Assembly: GCF_003385555.1 (NCBI RefSeq)
Contig: NZ_QOHR01000024.1
Span: forward strand, 1 to 32,221
Source of the DNA: Rhodosalinus sediminis
GTDB taxonomy: Bacteria; Pseudomonadota; Alphaproteobacteria; Rhodobacterales; Rhodobacteraceae
Length of the DNA: 32,221 nucleotides
Direction of reading: 5' to 3'
In this document: in pieces, positions 7,293 to 14,580 of the stretch
Layout: each line of letters opens with the position of its first letter
Position numbering within the stretch: the stretch's first letter is position 1
The notes under the pieces: generated by a model
Database searches by the model: none
What the model was told of the DNA's origin: nothing
What the model saw: the letters and a program-made list of their open reading frames with translations, nothing else
Position numbers and translations under genes: made by a program

Positions 7293-7859
7293 TTAACTTT
7301 CGCAAATTGCTGGCGCGTGCGGCAGGGCGCCCGGCCTCGCGGCGGCGTGAGGGTCTTACAGGCGGGCGACAGGACCTTCGCGCCTCGCCGCAGCGCAGGC
7401 GGCGCGGTCGTGGCAGGGTGCGCCTCTCGCCAAACGCTCAGGTCCGGCGCCGTGGGCGGCCGTCCGGTGTCTTGCGCGGTGCGTACGCCCCTTCCGCCAT
7501 GCCGGTCCGTGTCGGGGGCCGCCGAAGGTCCGCGGCGCGACGCGGTCGGTTCGATCAGGGGCGCGTCCTCAGGAGCCAAGGTGGTCGCGCCCGCCCGGGC
7601 GCGGGTGCTCGCCGCGAAGTGCAGGTTGTCGGCCAAGTCCGTCGGTCGCGCCCGCCCGGGCGCGGGCGCTCGCAAATCCCGGGGCAATCGCGTCAACGGC
7701 GCCGCGCGCGGCGGACGTCGAGCGAGGGCTGCGGCGCGGCCCAGAGATCCGATCGCCCCGCGCGGCGCCGCTTGCCCGGGCGCGCCCCCTGCGACATCGT
7801 GCGTCCGCTGCGCGCATCTGCTACGCACGCCGACGAGATTGTGCGCGAGGGAGGCGAGG
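7293..7859. other. Long intergenic region between tRNA-Thr and the aldehyde dehydrogenase
   Basis: This 567-bp gap has open frames on both strands, but none has a ribosome site plus recognisable protein sequence. The plus-strand extension of the dehydrogenase and the minus-strand frame 7229-7828 are Arg/Ala/Pro-rich shadows. It does contain a 30-bp direct repeat (annotated separately) and several short GC palindromes. It could hold a noncoding RNA or gene remnants; the sequence alone does not decide. Confidence 0.5.
7583..7673. repeat. Two-copy 30-bp direct repeat with internal palindrome
   Basis: GGTCGCGCCCGCCCGGGCGC followed by GGGTGCTCGC (7583-7612) recurs at 7644-7673 with one change (GGGCGCTCGC). 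The period is 61 bases, and GCCAAG precedes each copy at similar distance. Each copy contains GCGCCCG-CCCGGGCGC, which can fold back on itself. The two copies are the only long identity I see in this gap. Confidence 0.75.
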
Positions 7860-9299
7860 ATGAGTTACGACGAACCGCTCGAACTGCTGATCGGGGGCGA
7901 GTTCCGGGCCGGCTCCGAGGGAGCGAGCGAGCCGGTGATCGACCCGGCGACGGACGAGGTGCTGGCCCATGTGCCGCACGCCTCGACCGCCGATCTCGAC
8001 GCCGCGCTCGAGGCGAGCCGGCGCGGCTTCGAGGTCTGGCGCGCGACGCCCGCGCTCGAGCGCCAGAAGGTGATGGAGCGCGCCGCGCGCCTGCTGGAGG
8101 AGGACAAGGAGCGCATCGCGCGCAACCTGACGCTCGAGATGGGCAAGCCGGTGGGCGAGGCGCGGCTCGAGCTCGGTTTCGCCATCGACGTGCTGCGATG
8201 GTACGGCGAGGAGGGCAAGCGCGCCTACGGCCGCACCGTGCCCGCGCGCGCTCCCGGCATGCGTCAGGAAGTCCGGAAGGAGCCGGTGGGCCCCGCGCTC
8301 GCCTTCGTGGCCTGGAACTTCCCGGCGGTGAACGTCATGCGCAAGGTGGCCGGCGCGCTCGGCGCGGGCTGTTCGCTCGTCATCAAGCCGAGCGAGGAGA
8401 CGCCGGCCACCGCCGTCGCCATCGCCCGCGCGCTGCAGGAGGCCGGGCTGCCCGAGGGCGTGCTCAACGTGGTCTTCGGCGTGCCCGCGGAGGTCTCGTC
8501 GCATCTGATCGCCTCGCCGATCCCCAAGAAGATCTCCTTCACCGGCAGCGTCGAGGTGGGCAAGCACCTGCAGCGCCTCGCCGCCGACACGCTGAAGCGC
8601 TGCACGATGGAGCTCGGCGGGCACGCGCCGGTGATGGTCTTCGCCGACACCGACGTCGAGAAGGTGGCGAAGATGACCGCCGCGGGGAAGTTCCGCAACG
8701 GCGGGCAGGTCTGCGTCTCGCCCACGCGCTTTCTGGTGGAGGACGCGGCCTACGACCGCTTCACGCAGGCCTTCGCCGAGGCGGCGAAGGGCGTTCAGGT
8801 GGGCCACGGCCTCGAGGACGGCACCGTCATGGGCCCGCTCATCGGCCGCCGCCGGATCGAGGTGATGGAGGGCTTCGTCGAGGACGCGACCGCGGCCGGG
8901 GCGCAGCTTCTGGCCGGGGGCGAGCGCATCGGCAATCAGGGCGCCTTCTTCGCGCCCACTGTCCTCGGCGAGGTGCCGCGCGAGGCGCGCGTGATGAACG
9001 AGGAGCCCTTCGGCCCGGTCGCGCCGGTGGCGCGCATGGCCTCGCTCGACGACATGCTGGAGGAGGCGAACCGGCTGCCCTTCGGGCTGGCGGCCTACGC
9101 CTTCACCTCCGACCGCAAGACCGCCGGTGCGCTCCGCGAGGGCGTGGAGGCGGGGATGCTGGCGCTCAACTCGCTCCTCGTCTCGACGCCCGAGACGCCC
9201 TTCGGCGGGATCAACGACAGCGGCTACGGCTCCGAGGGCGGCATCGAGGGGCTGGAGGCCTTCCAGCGCACCCGCTTCCTCACCGACACGGACCTCTGA
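7860..9299 (+). CDS. NAD(P)-dependent aldehyde dehydrogenase (succinate-semialdehyde dehydrogenase-like)
   Basis: This 479-residue protein is an aldehyde dehydrogenase that oxidises an aldehyde to the acid via a cysteine thiohemiacetal. Landmarks are AWNFP and KPSEETP in the cofactor domain, FTGSVEVGK, the general base Glu251 in ELGGHAP, the nucleophile Cys285 in GGQVCVSPTRF, and EEPFGPVAPV. Spacing between Glu and Cys is the family standard. The closest resemblance is to succinate-semialdehyde or alpha-ketoglutarate-semialdehyde dehydrogenases, but the substrate cannot be fixed from sequence alone. The ATG at 7860 follows GGGAGGCGAGG; the longer frame back to 7248 crosses tRNA-Thr and is not real. 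It seems monocistronic, with a hairpin just after the stop. Confidence 0.93.
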   Translation: MSYDEPLELLIGGEFRAGSEGASEPVIDPATDEVLAHVPHASTADLDAALEASRRGFEVWRATPALERQKVMERAARLLEEDKERIARNLTLEMGKPVGEARLELGFAIDVLRWYGEEGKRAYGRTVPARAPGMRQEVRKEPVGPALAFVAWNFPAVNVMRKVAGALGAGCSLVIKPSEETPATAVAIARALQEAGLPEGVLNVVFGVPAEVSSHLIASPIPKKISFTGSVEVGKHLQRLAADTLKRCTMELGGHAPVMVFADTDVEKVAKMTAAGKFRNGGQVCVSPTRFLVEDAAYDRFTQAFAEAAKGVQVGHGLEDGTVMGPLIGRRRIEVMEGFVEDATAAGAQLLAGGERIGNQGAFFAPTVLGEVPREARVMNEEPFGPVAPVARMASLDDMLEEANRLPFGLAAYAFTSDRKTAGALREGVEAGMLALNSLLVSTPETPFGGINDSGYGSEGGIEGLEAFQRTRFLTDTDL

Positions 9300-9306
9300 G
9301 CGGGGC

Positions 9307-9331
9307 GCGGGCGGGGGCGGCCCCTGCCCGC
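9307..9331 (+). terminator. Hairpin after the aldehyde dehydrogenase gene
   Basis: GCGGGCGGGG (9307-9316) pairs with CCCC-T-GCCCGC (9321-9331) around the loop GCGG, with one bulged T. It begins 7 bases after the stop codon. No U-tract follows, so termination efficiency is uncertain. Confidence 0.4.
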
Positions 9332-9682
9332 GCAGGCGCCCGGGCCGCGCGCCTGCCCGGCCCGGATCGGCGTCACGCGGCGCCGGGGTCGCAAGGCGCG
9401 GGCGCATCGCGTGCCCGGGCCGCGGCCCCGAGTCCGGAACCGTGCGGGTCGATCAGGGGACGAAGGCAGGCGCGGCGAGCGTCGGTCGCCGGGAGTTGAC
9501 GCGGATCGGCCGTCGCGCCCCGATTTCCCTTGCTCCCCCGGCACGAAGCTGTCATCAGGGATGGCTAACGTTTTTCCTCTCGACCAGCTGTCTCCCTTAC
9601 CGGCGCTCAGTTCATCGTTACGGACCGACTGACGCCAAGCTGCCGCATGTCGCGGGCAGCGCCAAGCAAGGAGACCACGGAC
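9332..9682. other. Intergenic region and leader upstream of the cold-shock gene
   Basis: No credible gene is present. The proximal 130 bases before the cold-shock start codon are less GC-rich, as expected for a long structured csp leader. They include a GCTGCC (9639-9644)/GGCAGC (9655-9660) stem just upstream of the ribosome site AAGGAGA. I could not identify a convincing promoter; GGCTAACGT near 9564-9572 has a plausible -10 but no -35. Confidence 0.45.
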
Positions 9683-9889
9683 ATGGCCAATGGCACCGTG
9701 AAATGGTTCAACGCCACCAAAGGCTTCGGTTTCATTCAGCCCGAGACGGGCGGCAAGGACGTCTTCGTCCACATCTCGGCCGTCGAGCGGGCGGGCATGA
9801 CCGGCCTCGCCGATGACCAGAAGGTGACCTACGACCTCGAGACCGGCCGCGACGGCCGCGAGTCGGCGGGCAACCTCGCCCTCGCCTGA
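9683..9889 (+). CDS. Cold-shock domain protein (CspA family)
   Basis: This 68-residue protein is a single cold-shock OB-fold that binds single-stranded RNA and DNA and acts as an RNA chaperone. Both nucleic-acid motifs are intact: RNP1 in KGFGFI (residues about 13-18) and RNP2 in VFVHI (about 30-34). The start MANGTVKWFN is canonical. AAGGAGACC sits at good spacing before the ATG at 9683. A long, less GC-rich leader lies upstream and a strong intrinsic terminator follows about 20 bases past the stop, so the gene is a single transcription unit. Bacteria usually carry several paralogues, so I assign no letter. Confidence 0.96.
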   Translation: MANGTVKWFNATKGFGFIQPETGGKDVFVHISAVERAGMTGLADDQKVTYDLETGRDGRESAGNLALA

Positions 9890-9910
9890 TCCGGGCCGAC
9901 CGGACGACAG

Positions 9911-9943
9911 GGGCGCGGCGGAGCGATCCGTCGCGCCCTTTTT
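9911..9943 (+). terminator. Intrinsic terminator of the cold-shock gene
   Basis: A 12-bp stem, GGGCGCGGCGGA (9911-9922) with TCCGTCGCGCCC (9927-9938) including one G-T pair, has the tetraloop GCGA and is followed directly by TTTTT (9939-9943). It is the best classic Rho-independent terminator in the window. Confidence 0.9.
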
Positions 9944-10024
9944 CGTCGCCTCACGGTCGCCACGGGGCCCCTGCCCTGGACGCGACGGCTTGCGCTCCGC
10001 CCGCCCGATGCGGAGACTGTGCCC

Positions 10025-10339
10025 ATGTCGATGACCGCGATCCTCACCAACTGCCCCGACGAGGCCGCCGCCGACGCGATCGCCGAGGGGCTGATCCTCG
10101 CCCGGCTCGCCGCCTGCGCGAACCGCTACGCCCCGATCCGCTCGCTCTATCACTGGCAGGGCACGGTCGCGCAGGAGAGCGAGGTGCCGCTCCTGCTCAA
10201 GACCCGCCCCGAGCTCGCCGACCGGGCGGAGGCCGAGATCCGGCGGCTGCACCCCTATGACTGCCCGCCCATCCTGCGCATCGCGATGGAGGCGAATGCG
10301 GATTTCCTCGACTGGATCCGCGCGGAGACCTCGGGCTGA
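10025..10339 (+). CDS. cutA: Divalent-cation tolerance protein CutA
   Basis: CutA is a small trimeric ferredoxin-like-fold protein linked to copper and divalent-metal tolerance; its molecular role is still unsettled. The 104-residue protein shows the family core: LTNCPDEAAADAIAEGLI at the N-terminus, LAACANRY, SLYHWQGTV, and EVPLLLKTR, followed by HPYDCPPIL and a final LDWIRAETS helix. I chose ATG 10025 because GGAG at 10012-10015 is 9 bases away; GTG at 10019 is too close to that site and ATG 10031 also remains possible. The GGAG lies in a short stem, CTCCGC (9995-10000) with GCGGAG (10010-10015), which may limit translation. Confidence 0.93.
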   Translation: MSMTAILTNCPDEAAADAIAEGLILARLAACANRYAPIRSLYHWQGTVAQESEVPLLLKTRPELADRAEAEIRRLHPYDCPPILRIAMEANADFLDWIRAETSG

Positions 10340-10434
10340 CGCGACGGCCGGGCGGGATCCGCGCCGCGCCGGCAGACATTGAGTCCCGGCAGGGAGGCCG
10401 CAGACCGCCCGCCGCCACGGACCGGAGGCCCGCC

Positions 10435-10998
10435 ATGATCGACCGCCGCACCCTTCTCGCCGCCGCCGCAGGGGCCGCCGCCCTGCCGGGGGCCGCGCTG
10501 GCGCAGGGCGTCGACTTGCCGCCGCGGCTGCGCCCGCAGCGGGTCGCCATGCGCCCCCCGCGCGCGGCGCCCTCGCTGATCGTTCTGCCGCGGAGCCATT
10601 TCCTCTATTTCGTGGACCGCCCCGGCGAAGCGCTGCGCTACGGCGTGGGCGTCGGCCGCGCGGGGCTCGGCTTCACCGGCGACGCGGTGATCGGGGCCAA
10701 GAAGGAATGGCCCTCCTGGCGGCCCACCGACGAGATGATCGCGCGCAGCCCGGAGGAATACGCCCGCTTCGAGGGGACCGATTACGTGCAGCCCGGCGGG
10801 CCGGGCAATCCGCTCGGCGCGCGGGCGCTCTATCTCTTCCAGGACGGGCGCGACACCTATTACCGGATCCACGGCACCAACGCGCCCTCGAGCATCGGGC
10901 GCTCGGTCTCGAGCGGCTGCATCCGGATGCTGAACGAGCATGTGATCGGCCTCTACGCGCGGGTGCCCCTCGGCACGCCCGTCACGGTCATGGCCTGA
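10435..10998 (+). CDS. Exported L,D-transpeptidase (YkuD domain)
   Basis: The 187-residue protein has a signal sequence with a twin-arginine-like start (DRRTLL) and a hydrophobic Ala-rich stretch, probably cleaved after ALA at about residue 23. The mature part is one YkuD/L,D-transpeptidase domain. It opens with ...SLIVLPRSHFLYFVD and carries the active site as HGTNAPSSIGRSVSSGCIRM, in which His and the Cys of SSGCIRM are catalytic. Such periplasmic enzymes make 3-3 peptidoglycan cross-links or attach lipoproteins or outer-membrane proteins to meso-DAP. There is no LysM or other binding domain. GGAGG lies 6 bases before the ATG at 10435. The gene converges on trxC with 33 bp between stops. 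Confidence 0.93.
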   Translation: MIDRRTLLAAAAGAAALPGAALAQGVDLPPRLRPQRVAMRPPRAAPSLIVLPRSHFLYFVDRPGEALRYGVGVGRAGLGFTGDAVIGAKKEWPSWRPTDEMIARSPEEYARFEGTDYVQPGGPGNPLGARALYLFQDGRDTYYRIHGTNAPSSIGRSVSSGCIRMLNEHVIGLYARVPLGTPVTVMA

Positions 10999-11013
10999 CC
11001 CGCCCGCCTGCGC

Positions 11014-11029
11014 CGGGCGCGGGCGCCCG
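11014..11029. terminator. Short hairpin between convergent ldt and trxC genes
   Basis: CGGGCGC (11014-11020) and GCGCCCG (11023-11029) form a perfect short palindrome in the 33-bp gap between two converging genes. A realistic fold has a 6-bp stem with a 4-nt loop. There is no T-run on either side, so it is only a weak terminator candidate. Confidence 0.35.
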
Positions 11030-11031
11030 CC

Positions 11032-11466
11032 TCAGCCGAGGCGCGCGGCCCAGCTCTCGATGTCGCCGGCCCGCATCGCGCCGCTCTGGCGCGCGCGCTC
11101 GCGCCCGCCGCTCCAGGCCACCATCGTCGGGATGCCGCGGATGCCGTGTTTCGCGCCCGCGTCGGGAAAGTCCTGCGTGTTGAGCTTCACGAGGCGCGCG
11201 CGGCCCGCGAGCGCGCGGGCGGCCTTGTCGTATTCGGGCGCCATCATCCGGCAGGGGCCGCACCAGGGCGCCCAGAAATCGGCGACGAGCGGCACCTCGT
11301 CGGTGCGCGCGGCCTTGGCGAGGGTCTTCGCGTCGACCTCGACCGGCTTCGCGGGCAGGAGCGCCGCCCCGCAGGTCCCGCATTTCGGCCGCGCGCCCAG
11401 CCGCTCGGCCGGCACGCGGTTCACCTGACCGCAGTCGAGACAGGTGATCTTCTTCGCCGCGCTCAT
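11032..11466 (-). CDS. trxC: Thioredoxin TrxC-type (thioredoxin 2) with zinc-binding N-terminus
   Basis: This 144-residue cytoplasmic protein has two parts. The N-terminal zinc ribbon has CxxC pairs Cys9/Cys12 (CLDC) and Cys29/Cys32 (CGTC). The thioredoxin fold has the redox site WCGPC (Cys69/Cys72), the cis-proline motif GIPTMV, and the usual ADFWAPWCGPC strand-helix. That arrangement is diagnostic for thioredoxin 2, often induced by oxidative stress. The ATG at 11466 follows GGAGAG at 6 bases; the longer frame to 11550 adds 28 unlikely residues. It diverges from the liv operon across a 224-bp region and converges on the L,D-transpeptidase gene. Confidence 0.95.
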   Translation of the reverse strand: MSAAKKITCLDCGQVNRVPAERLGARPKCGTCGAALLPAKPVEVDAKTLAKAARTDEVPLVADFWAPWCGPCRMMAPEYDKAARALAGRARLVKLNTQDFPDAGAKHGIRGIPTMVAWSGGRERARQSGAMRAGDIESWAARLG

Positions 11467-11562
11467 GGCGTCTCTCCGCTCCGACACATTCCATTTTCGA
11501 TATATGGAGGCCGGCGCGCCCGGCGCAAGCGCGGCGTGACGCAGCGGCACGACGAAAAACTT

Positions 11563-11590
11563 TTGCGCGGCCGGGATCGTCGGCTAGGCT
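11563..11590 (+). promoter_or_regulatory. Candidate promoter of the liv operon
   Basis: TTGCGC (11563-11568) and TAGGCT (11585-11590) are 16 bases apart; the -10 is preceded by GGC. The predicted leader to livG is about 95 bases and contains a small stem, GCCGGG (11648-11653) with CCCGGC (11661-11666), just before the GGGAG ribosome site. Confidence 0.4.
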
Positions 11591-11690
11591 ATTGACGTCG
11601 GGGCGGCGCAGGGAGGAGGCGCCACCCCGGGCAGAGGGAGGACCGGAGCCGGGCGAAAGACCCGGCCCGGACAGGGAGCGTACCGTCATC

Positions 11691-12452
11691 ATGCTGAGCG
11701 TCAGCGACCTGCACCTGTCCTTCGGCGGCATCAAGGCGCTGCAGGGGGTGAGCTTCGAGGCGGCGCCGGGCGAGATCACCGGCGTCATCGGCCCGAACGG
11801 GGCCGGCAAGACGAGCCTCTTCAACGCGATCTCGGGATTCTACACGCCCGACCGGGGGCGCGTCGCCTTCGACGGGCGCGACATCACCGGGCTCTCGCCG
11901 GACCGGCGCGCGGGGCTCGGGATGGCGCGCACCTTCCAGAACATCGCGCTCTTCCGCGGCATGACCGTGCTCGACAACATCAAGCTCGGCGGGCACACAC
12001 GGCTTTCGGCCAACGTGTGGCAGGCGCTCGCCTATTTCGGCCCGGCGCGGCGCGAGGAGCTCGCCTTCCGCGCCGAGATCGAGGAGCGGGTGATCGACTT
12101 TCTCGAGATCGACCACATCCGCAAGGCGCCGATCACCGCCCTGCCCTACGGCCTGCAGAAGCGGGTGGAGCTCGGCCGCGCGCTCGCCATGCAGCCGAAG
12201 GTCCTGATGCTGGACGAGCCGGTCGCCGGGATGAACCGCGAGGAGACCGCCGACATGGCGCGCTTCATCCTCGACGTACAGGAAGAGTTCGGCACCACGA
12301 TCCTGCTCGTCGAGCACGACATGGGGCTGGTGATGGACATCTGCGCGCACATCGTCGTGCTCAATTTCGGCCAGCAGATCGCCGCCGGAACGCCCGCAGA
12401 GGTCGCGCGCGACGACGAGGTGATCGAGGCCTATCTGGGCGCGGCCGCCTGA
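11691..12452 (+). CDS. livG: Branched-chain-type ABC transporter ATP-binding protein LivG
   Basis: This 253-residue protein is a cytoplasmic ABC ATPase that powers uptake through the LivHM permeases. It has Walker A GPNGAGKTS, the Q-loop segment ARTFQNIALF, a LivG-type signature LPYGLQKRVELGRAL in place of LSGGQ, Walker B VLMLDEPVAGMN, and the H-loop VEHDMGLVM. The IDHIRKAPITALPYG insertion and EERVIDFLEI are typical of the HAAT family. The ATG at 11691 gives MLSVSDLHLSFGGIKAL; the frame extends 33 residues upstream without a plausible start. GGGAG is 12 bases away, somewhat distant. livH follows after 10 bases. The substrate is probably a carboxylate rather than necessarily leucine (see livF and the ligase). 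Confidence 0.93.
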   Translation: MLSVSDLHLSFGGIKALQGVSFEAAPGEITGVIGPNGAGKTSLFNAISGFYTPDRGRVAFDGRDITGLSPDRRAGLGMARTFQNIALFRGMTVLDNIKLGGHTRLSANVWQALAYFGPARREELAFRAEIEERVIDFLEIDHIRKAPITALPYGLQKRVELGRALAMQPKVLMLDEPVAGMNREETADMARFILDVQEEFGTTILLVEHDMGLVMDICAHIVVLNFGQQIAAGTPAEVARDDEVIEAYLGAAA

Positions 12453-12462
12453 GGGGAGAGAG

Positions 12463-13467
12463 ATGGGGCAGTTCCTGCAGTTCGCGATCAACGGGCTGAT
12501 GTCGGGGGCGATCTACGCGCTGATCGCGGTGGGCATCGTCTCGGTCTTCAAGGCGACCAAGGTCGTCAACTTCGCCCACGGCTACGTCATCATGGTGGGC
12601 GCCTATTTCTACTACACCTTCGCCGTGCTGATCCCCGGGGCCGAGTGGGCGCCCAACTGGCTCGCCGCGTGGCAGCCCGGCTGGCTCGTGGAGATGCGCG
12701 AGGGTCTGCCGATGTTCTCGCCCATGGGCGCGGTGCTCGACTGGGTGCAGAACCTGCCGCGCATCGCCCTCGGGCTCGCGGGGGCGGTGCTCGCCAACGC
12801 GGCGCTGGGGCTCGTGATCGAGCGGACCCTGATGCGCCCGCTGATGGGGCAGTCGGTCTTCGCCATGATCATGATCACCGTCGGGCTGATCTCCATCCTC
12901 GCGGGGGCGGTGCAGCTCGTCTGGACGGCGGACGCGGATTTCGTCCCCCACATCGCGCCCAACACGCCGGTGCGCTTCGACGTGGGCGAGACGACGATCT
13001 TCCTCTTCGGCGCGGATATCGTGAACATGGTCGTCGCGCTCCTGATCTTCGCCGCGATCGTGGCGATGGTGCGCTTCACCAAGTCGGGCGTCGCGATCCG
13101 CGCCACGGCCGAGGACCAGTCGACCGCCTATTCCATGGGCATCTCGGTGCCGAAGGTCTTTTCGCGCGCCTGGATGCTCGCCGCGGCGACGGGCGCGGTC
13201 GCGGGCGCGATCCTCGCCACGCGGAACGGCATCTCGCCCTCGCTCGGGCTCTTCGGCTTCTCGGTGCTGGCGATCGTGCTGATGGGCGGGCTCGACAGTT
13301 ACGTGGGCGTCCTGATCGCGGCGCTCGCGGTGGGCGTGCTCGAGGCGATGACCCAATGGCAGCTCGGCGGCGACTGGGCCGAGATCGTGCCTTACGTCGC
13401 CGTGCTGATCGTGATCCTGATCCGGCCGCACGGCCTCTTCGGGCAGAAGGAGGTCGAGCGGATATGA
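12463..13467 (+). CDS. livH: Branched-chain-type ABC transporter permease LivH
   Basis: A 334-residue inner-membrane permease of the HAAT family. Hydrophobic segments start at once (FAINGLMSGAIYALIAVGIVS) and about eight membrane spans can be counted. Conserved LivH features include VVNFAHGYVIMVGAY near residues 33-47, the GLVIERTLMRPLMGQ loop, a short cytoplasmic EAA-like loop with VAIRATAEDQSTAYSMGIS, and the final LIRPHGLFG. A periplasmic insert rich in W, P and E (about residues 55-85) is longer than in E. coli LivH. The start ATG follows GGGGAGAGAG. Its stop overlaps the livM start in an ATGA junction. Confidence 0.93.
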   Translation: MGQFLQFAINGLMSGAIYALIAVGIVSVFKATKVVNFAHGYVIMVGAYFYYTFAVLIPGAEWAPNWLAAWQPGWLVEMREGLPMFSPMGAVLDWVQNLPRIALGLAGAVLANAALGLVIERTLMRPLMGQSVFAMIMITVGLISILAGAVQLVWTADADFVPHIAPNTPVRFDVGETTIFLFGADIVNMVVALLIFAAIVAMVRFTKSGVAIRATAEDQSTAYSMGISVPKVFSRAWMLAAATGAVAGAILATRNGISPSLGLFGFSVLAIVLMGGLDSYVGVLIAALAVGVLEAMTQWQLGGDWAEIVPYVAVLIVILIRPHGLFGQKEVERI

Positions 13468-14531
13468 TCACCGGCAACCTCAAGGCCTCCTACGCCGCCG
13501 ACGAACAGGTCTTCGACAACCGCAACAAGCGCGCCTTTCTCTACGCCGCGCTCCTCGGTCTGGCCGCGCTCGCCGGGTTCGCCGACGACTACGTGATCCT
13601 CGTCGCCTGCCAGATGGGCATCCTCCTGATCGCCGTGGTGGGGGTGAACGTCGTCACCGGCTACACCGGGCTCATCTCGCTCGGGCACGCGGCCTTCGTG
13701 GCGGTGGGCGCCTATACGGTCACGATCTTTCACGAGGCCTTCGCGGGGGCGATCCCCGAGGGGCTCAGGGCGCTGATCGCGATTCCCGTCGCGATGGCGG
13801 TGAGCGCGCTCGTCGGAATAATCGTCGGGCTGCCCTCGCTCCGGGTGAAGGGGCTCTACCTCGCCGTGGCGACGCTCTCGGCGAACTTCATCGTGATCTT
13901 CCTGATCGAGCAGGAGGTCTTCGCCCCCTGGACCGGCGGCATGGTGGGCATCGACACGCCGGCGCCCGATTTCCTCGGCTGGACGCTCGACACCAAGCGC
14001 GAGATGTTCGTGCTGATCGCGGCGCTCGGGGTGCTCACGCTGCTGGCCGTGCAGAACCTCTTTCGCACGCGGGTGGGCCGGGCCTTCATCGCGATCCGCG
14101 ACCGCGATTATTCGGCCGAGATCATGGGCATCTCGCTCCTGCGGACCAAGCTGACGAGCTTCGCGATCTCGGCGGCGCTCTGCGGGCTCTCGGGGGCGCT
14201 CTTCGCCTATTTCTACGCCCGAATCCTGCCCGAGCAGTTCGAGCTCGCGCTCTCGCTCGAGCTCGTGGCGGCGATGATCGTGGGCGGCATGGGGCGCACG
14301 ATGGGGCCGGTCTTCGGCGTGGCCGTGATCGTCATGGTCCCCGAGGTCATCAAGTCGATCTTCGGCGTGGCCACCGGCGGCGAGGCGGGCGTAGCGCAAC
14401 TGCTCGCGCCGCTGCAGGAGATCGCCTTCGGCCTGCTGATCGTGCTGTTCCTGCTCTTCGAGCCGTTGGGGCTCAACCACATGGCCGACCGGGCGCTGCG
14501 CGCGCTGAACCGGTGGCCCTTCGCCCGCTGA
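13464..14531 (+). CDS. livM: Branched-chain-type ABC transporter permease LivM
   Basis: The second permease of the pair, 355 residues with about ten membrane helices. After a hydrophilic 25-residue N-terminus it shows VVGVNVVTGYTGLISLGHAAFVAVGAY, the LivM hallmark, then LPSLRVKGLYLAVATL, and FIAIRDRDYSAEIMGISL, the cytoplasmic coupling loop that contacts the ATPases. MIVGGMGRTMGPVFG and LFEPLGL close the protein. The ATG at 13464 overlaps the livH stop, so translation is coupled. A much longer frame starting inside livH is a shadow. Confidence 0.94.
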   Translation: MITGNLKASYAADEQVFDNRNKRAFLYAALLGLAALAGFADDYVILVACQMGILLIAVVGVNVVTGYTGLISLGHAAFVAVGAYTVTIFHEAFAGAIPEGLRALIAIPVAMAVSALVGIIVGLPSLRVKGLYLAVATLSANFIVIFLIEQEVFAPWTGGMVGIDTPAPDFLGWTLDTKREMFVLIAALGVLTLLAVQNLFRTRVGRAFIAIRDRDYSAEIMGISLLRTKLTSFAISAALCGLSGALFAYFYARILPEQFELALSLELVAAMIVGGMGRTMGPVFGVAVIVMVPEVIKSIFGVATGGEAGVAQLLAPLQEIAFGLLIVLFLLFEPLGLNHMADRALRALNRWPFAR

Positions 14532-14580
14532 GCGCGGGCCAACGACAAGACACCGCGACACGACCTAGGGAGAGAGACGC

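Noticed and set aside
7229-7828. 199-residue minus-strand frame covering the tRNA-Thr downstream gap
   Set aside because: It begins without a ribosome site, is low-complexity Arg/Ala/Pro and runs back into the tRNA gene, so it is most likely a shadow.
7218-7860. tRNA-Thr as an integration site of a mobile element
   Set aside because: There is no integrase, no repeated tRNA 3' end and no shift in composition to phage-like genes within the window.
9496-9509. TTGACGCGGATCGG as a second FNR box upstream of the cold-shock gene
   Set aside because: Only the left half matches; the right half ATCGG lacks the conserved CAA, so the site does not meet the palindrome requirement.
11592-11690. 33-residue N-terminal extension of livG
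   Set aside because: It lies directly after the candidate -10 box and encodes a charged, non-conserved segment; LivG proteins start at MLSVSDL-like positions.
12155-12190. Missing LSGGQ in livG as a defect
   Set aside because: LivG-type ATPases commonly carry a divergent signature of the LPYG...R(V/L)E(L/I) form, so this is the family pattern.
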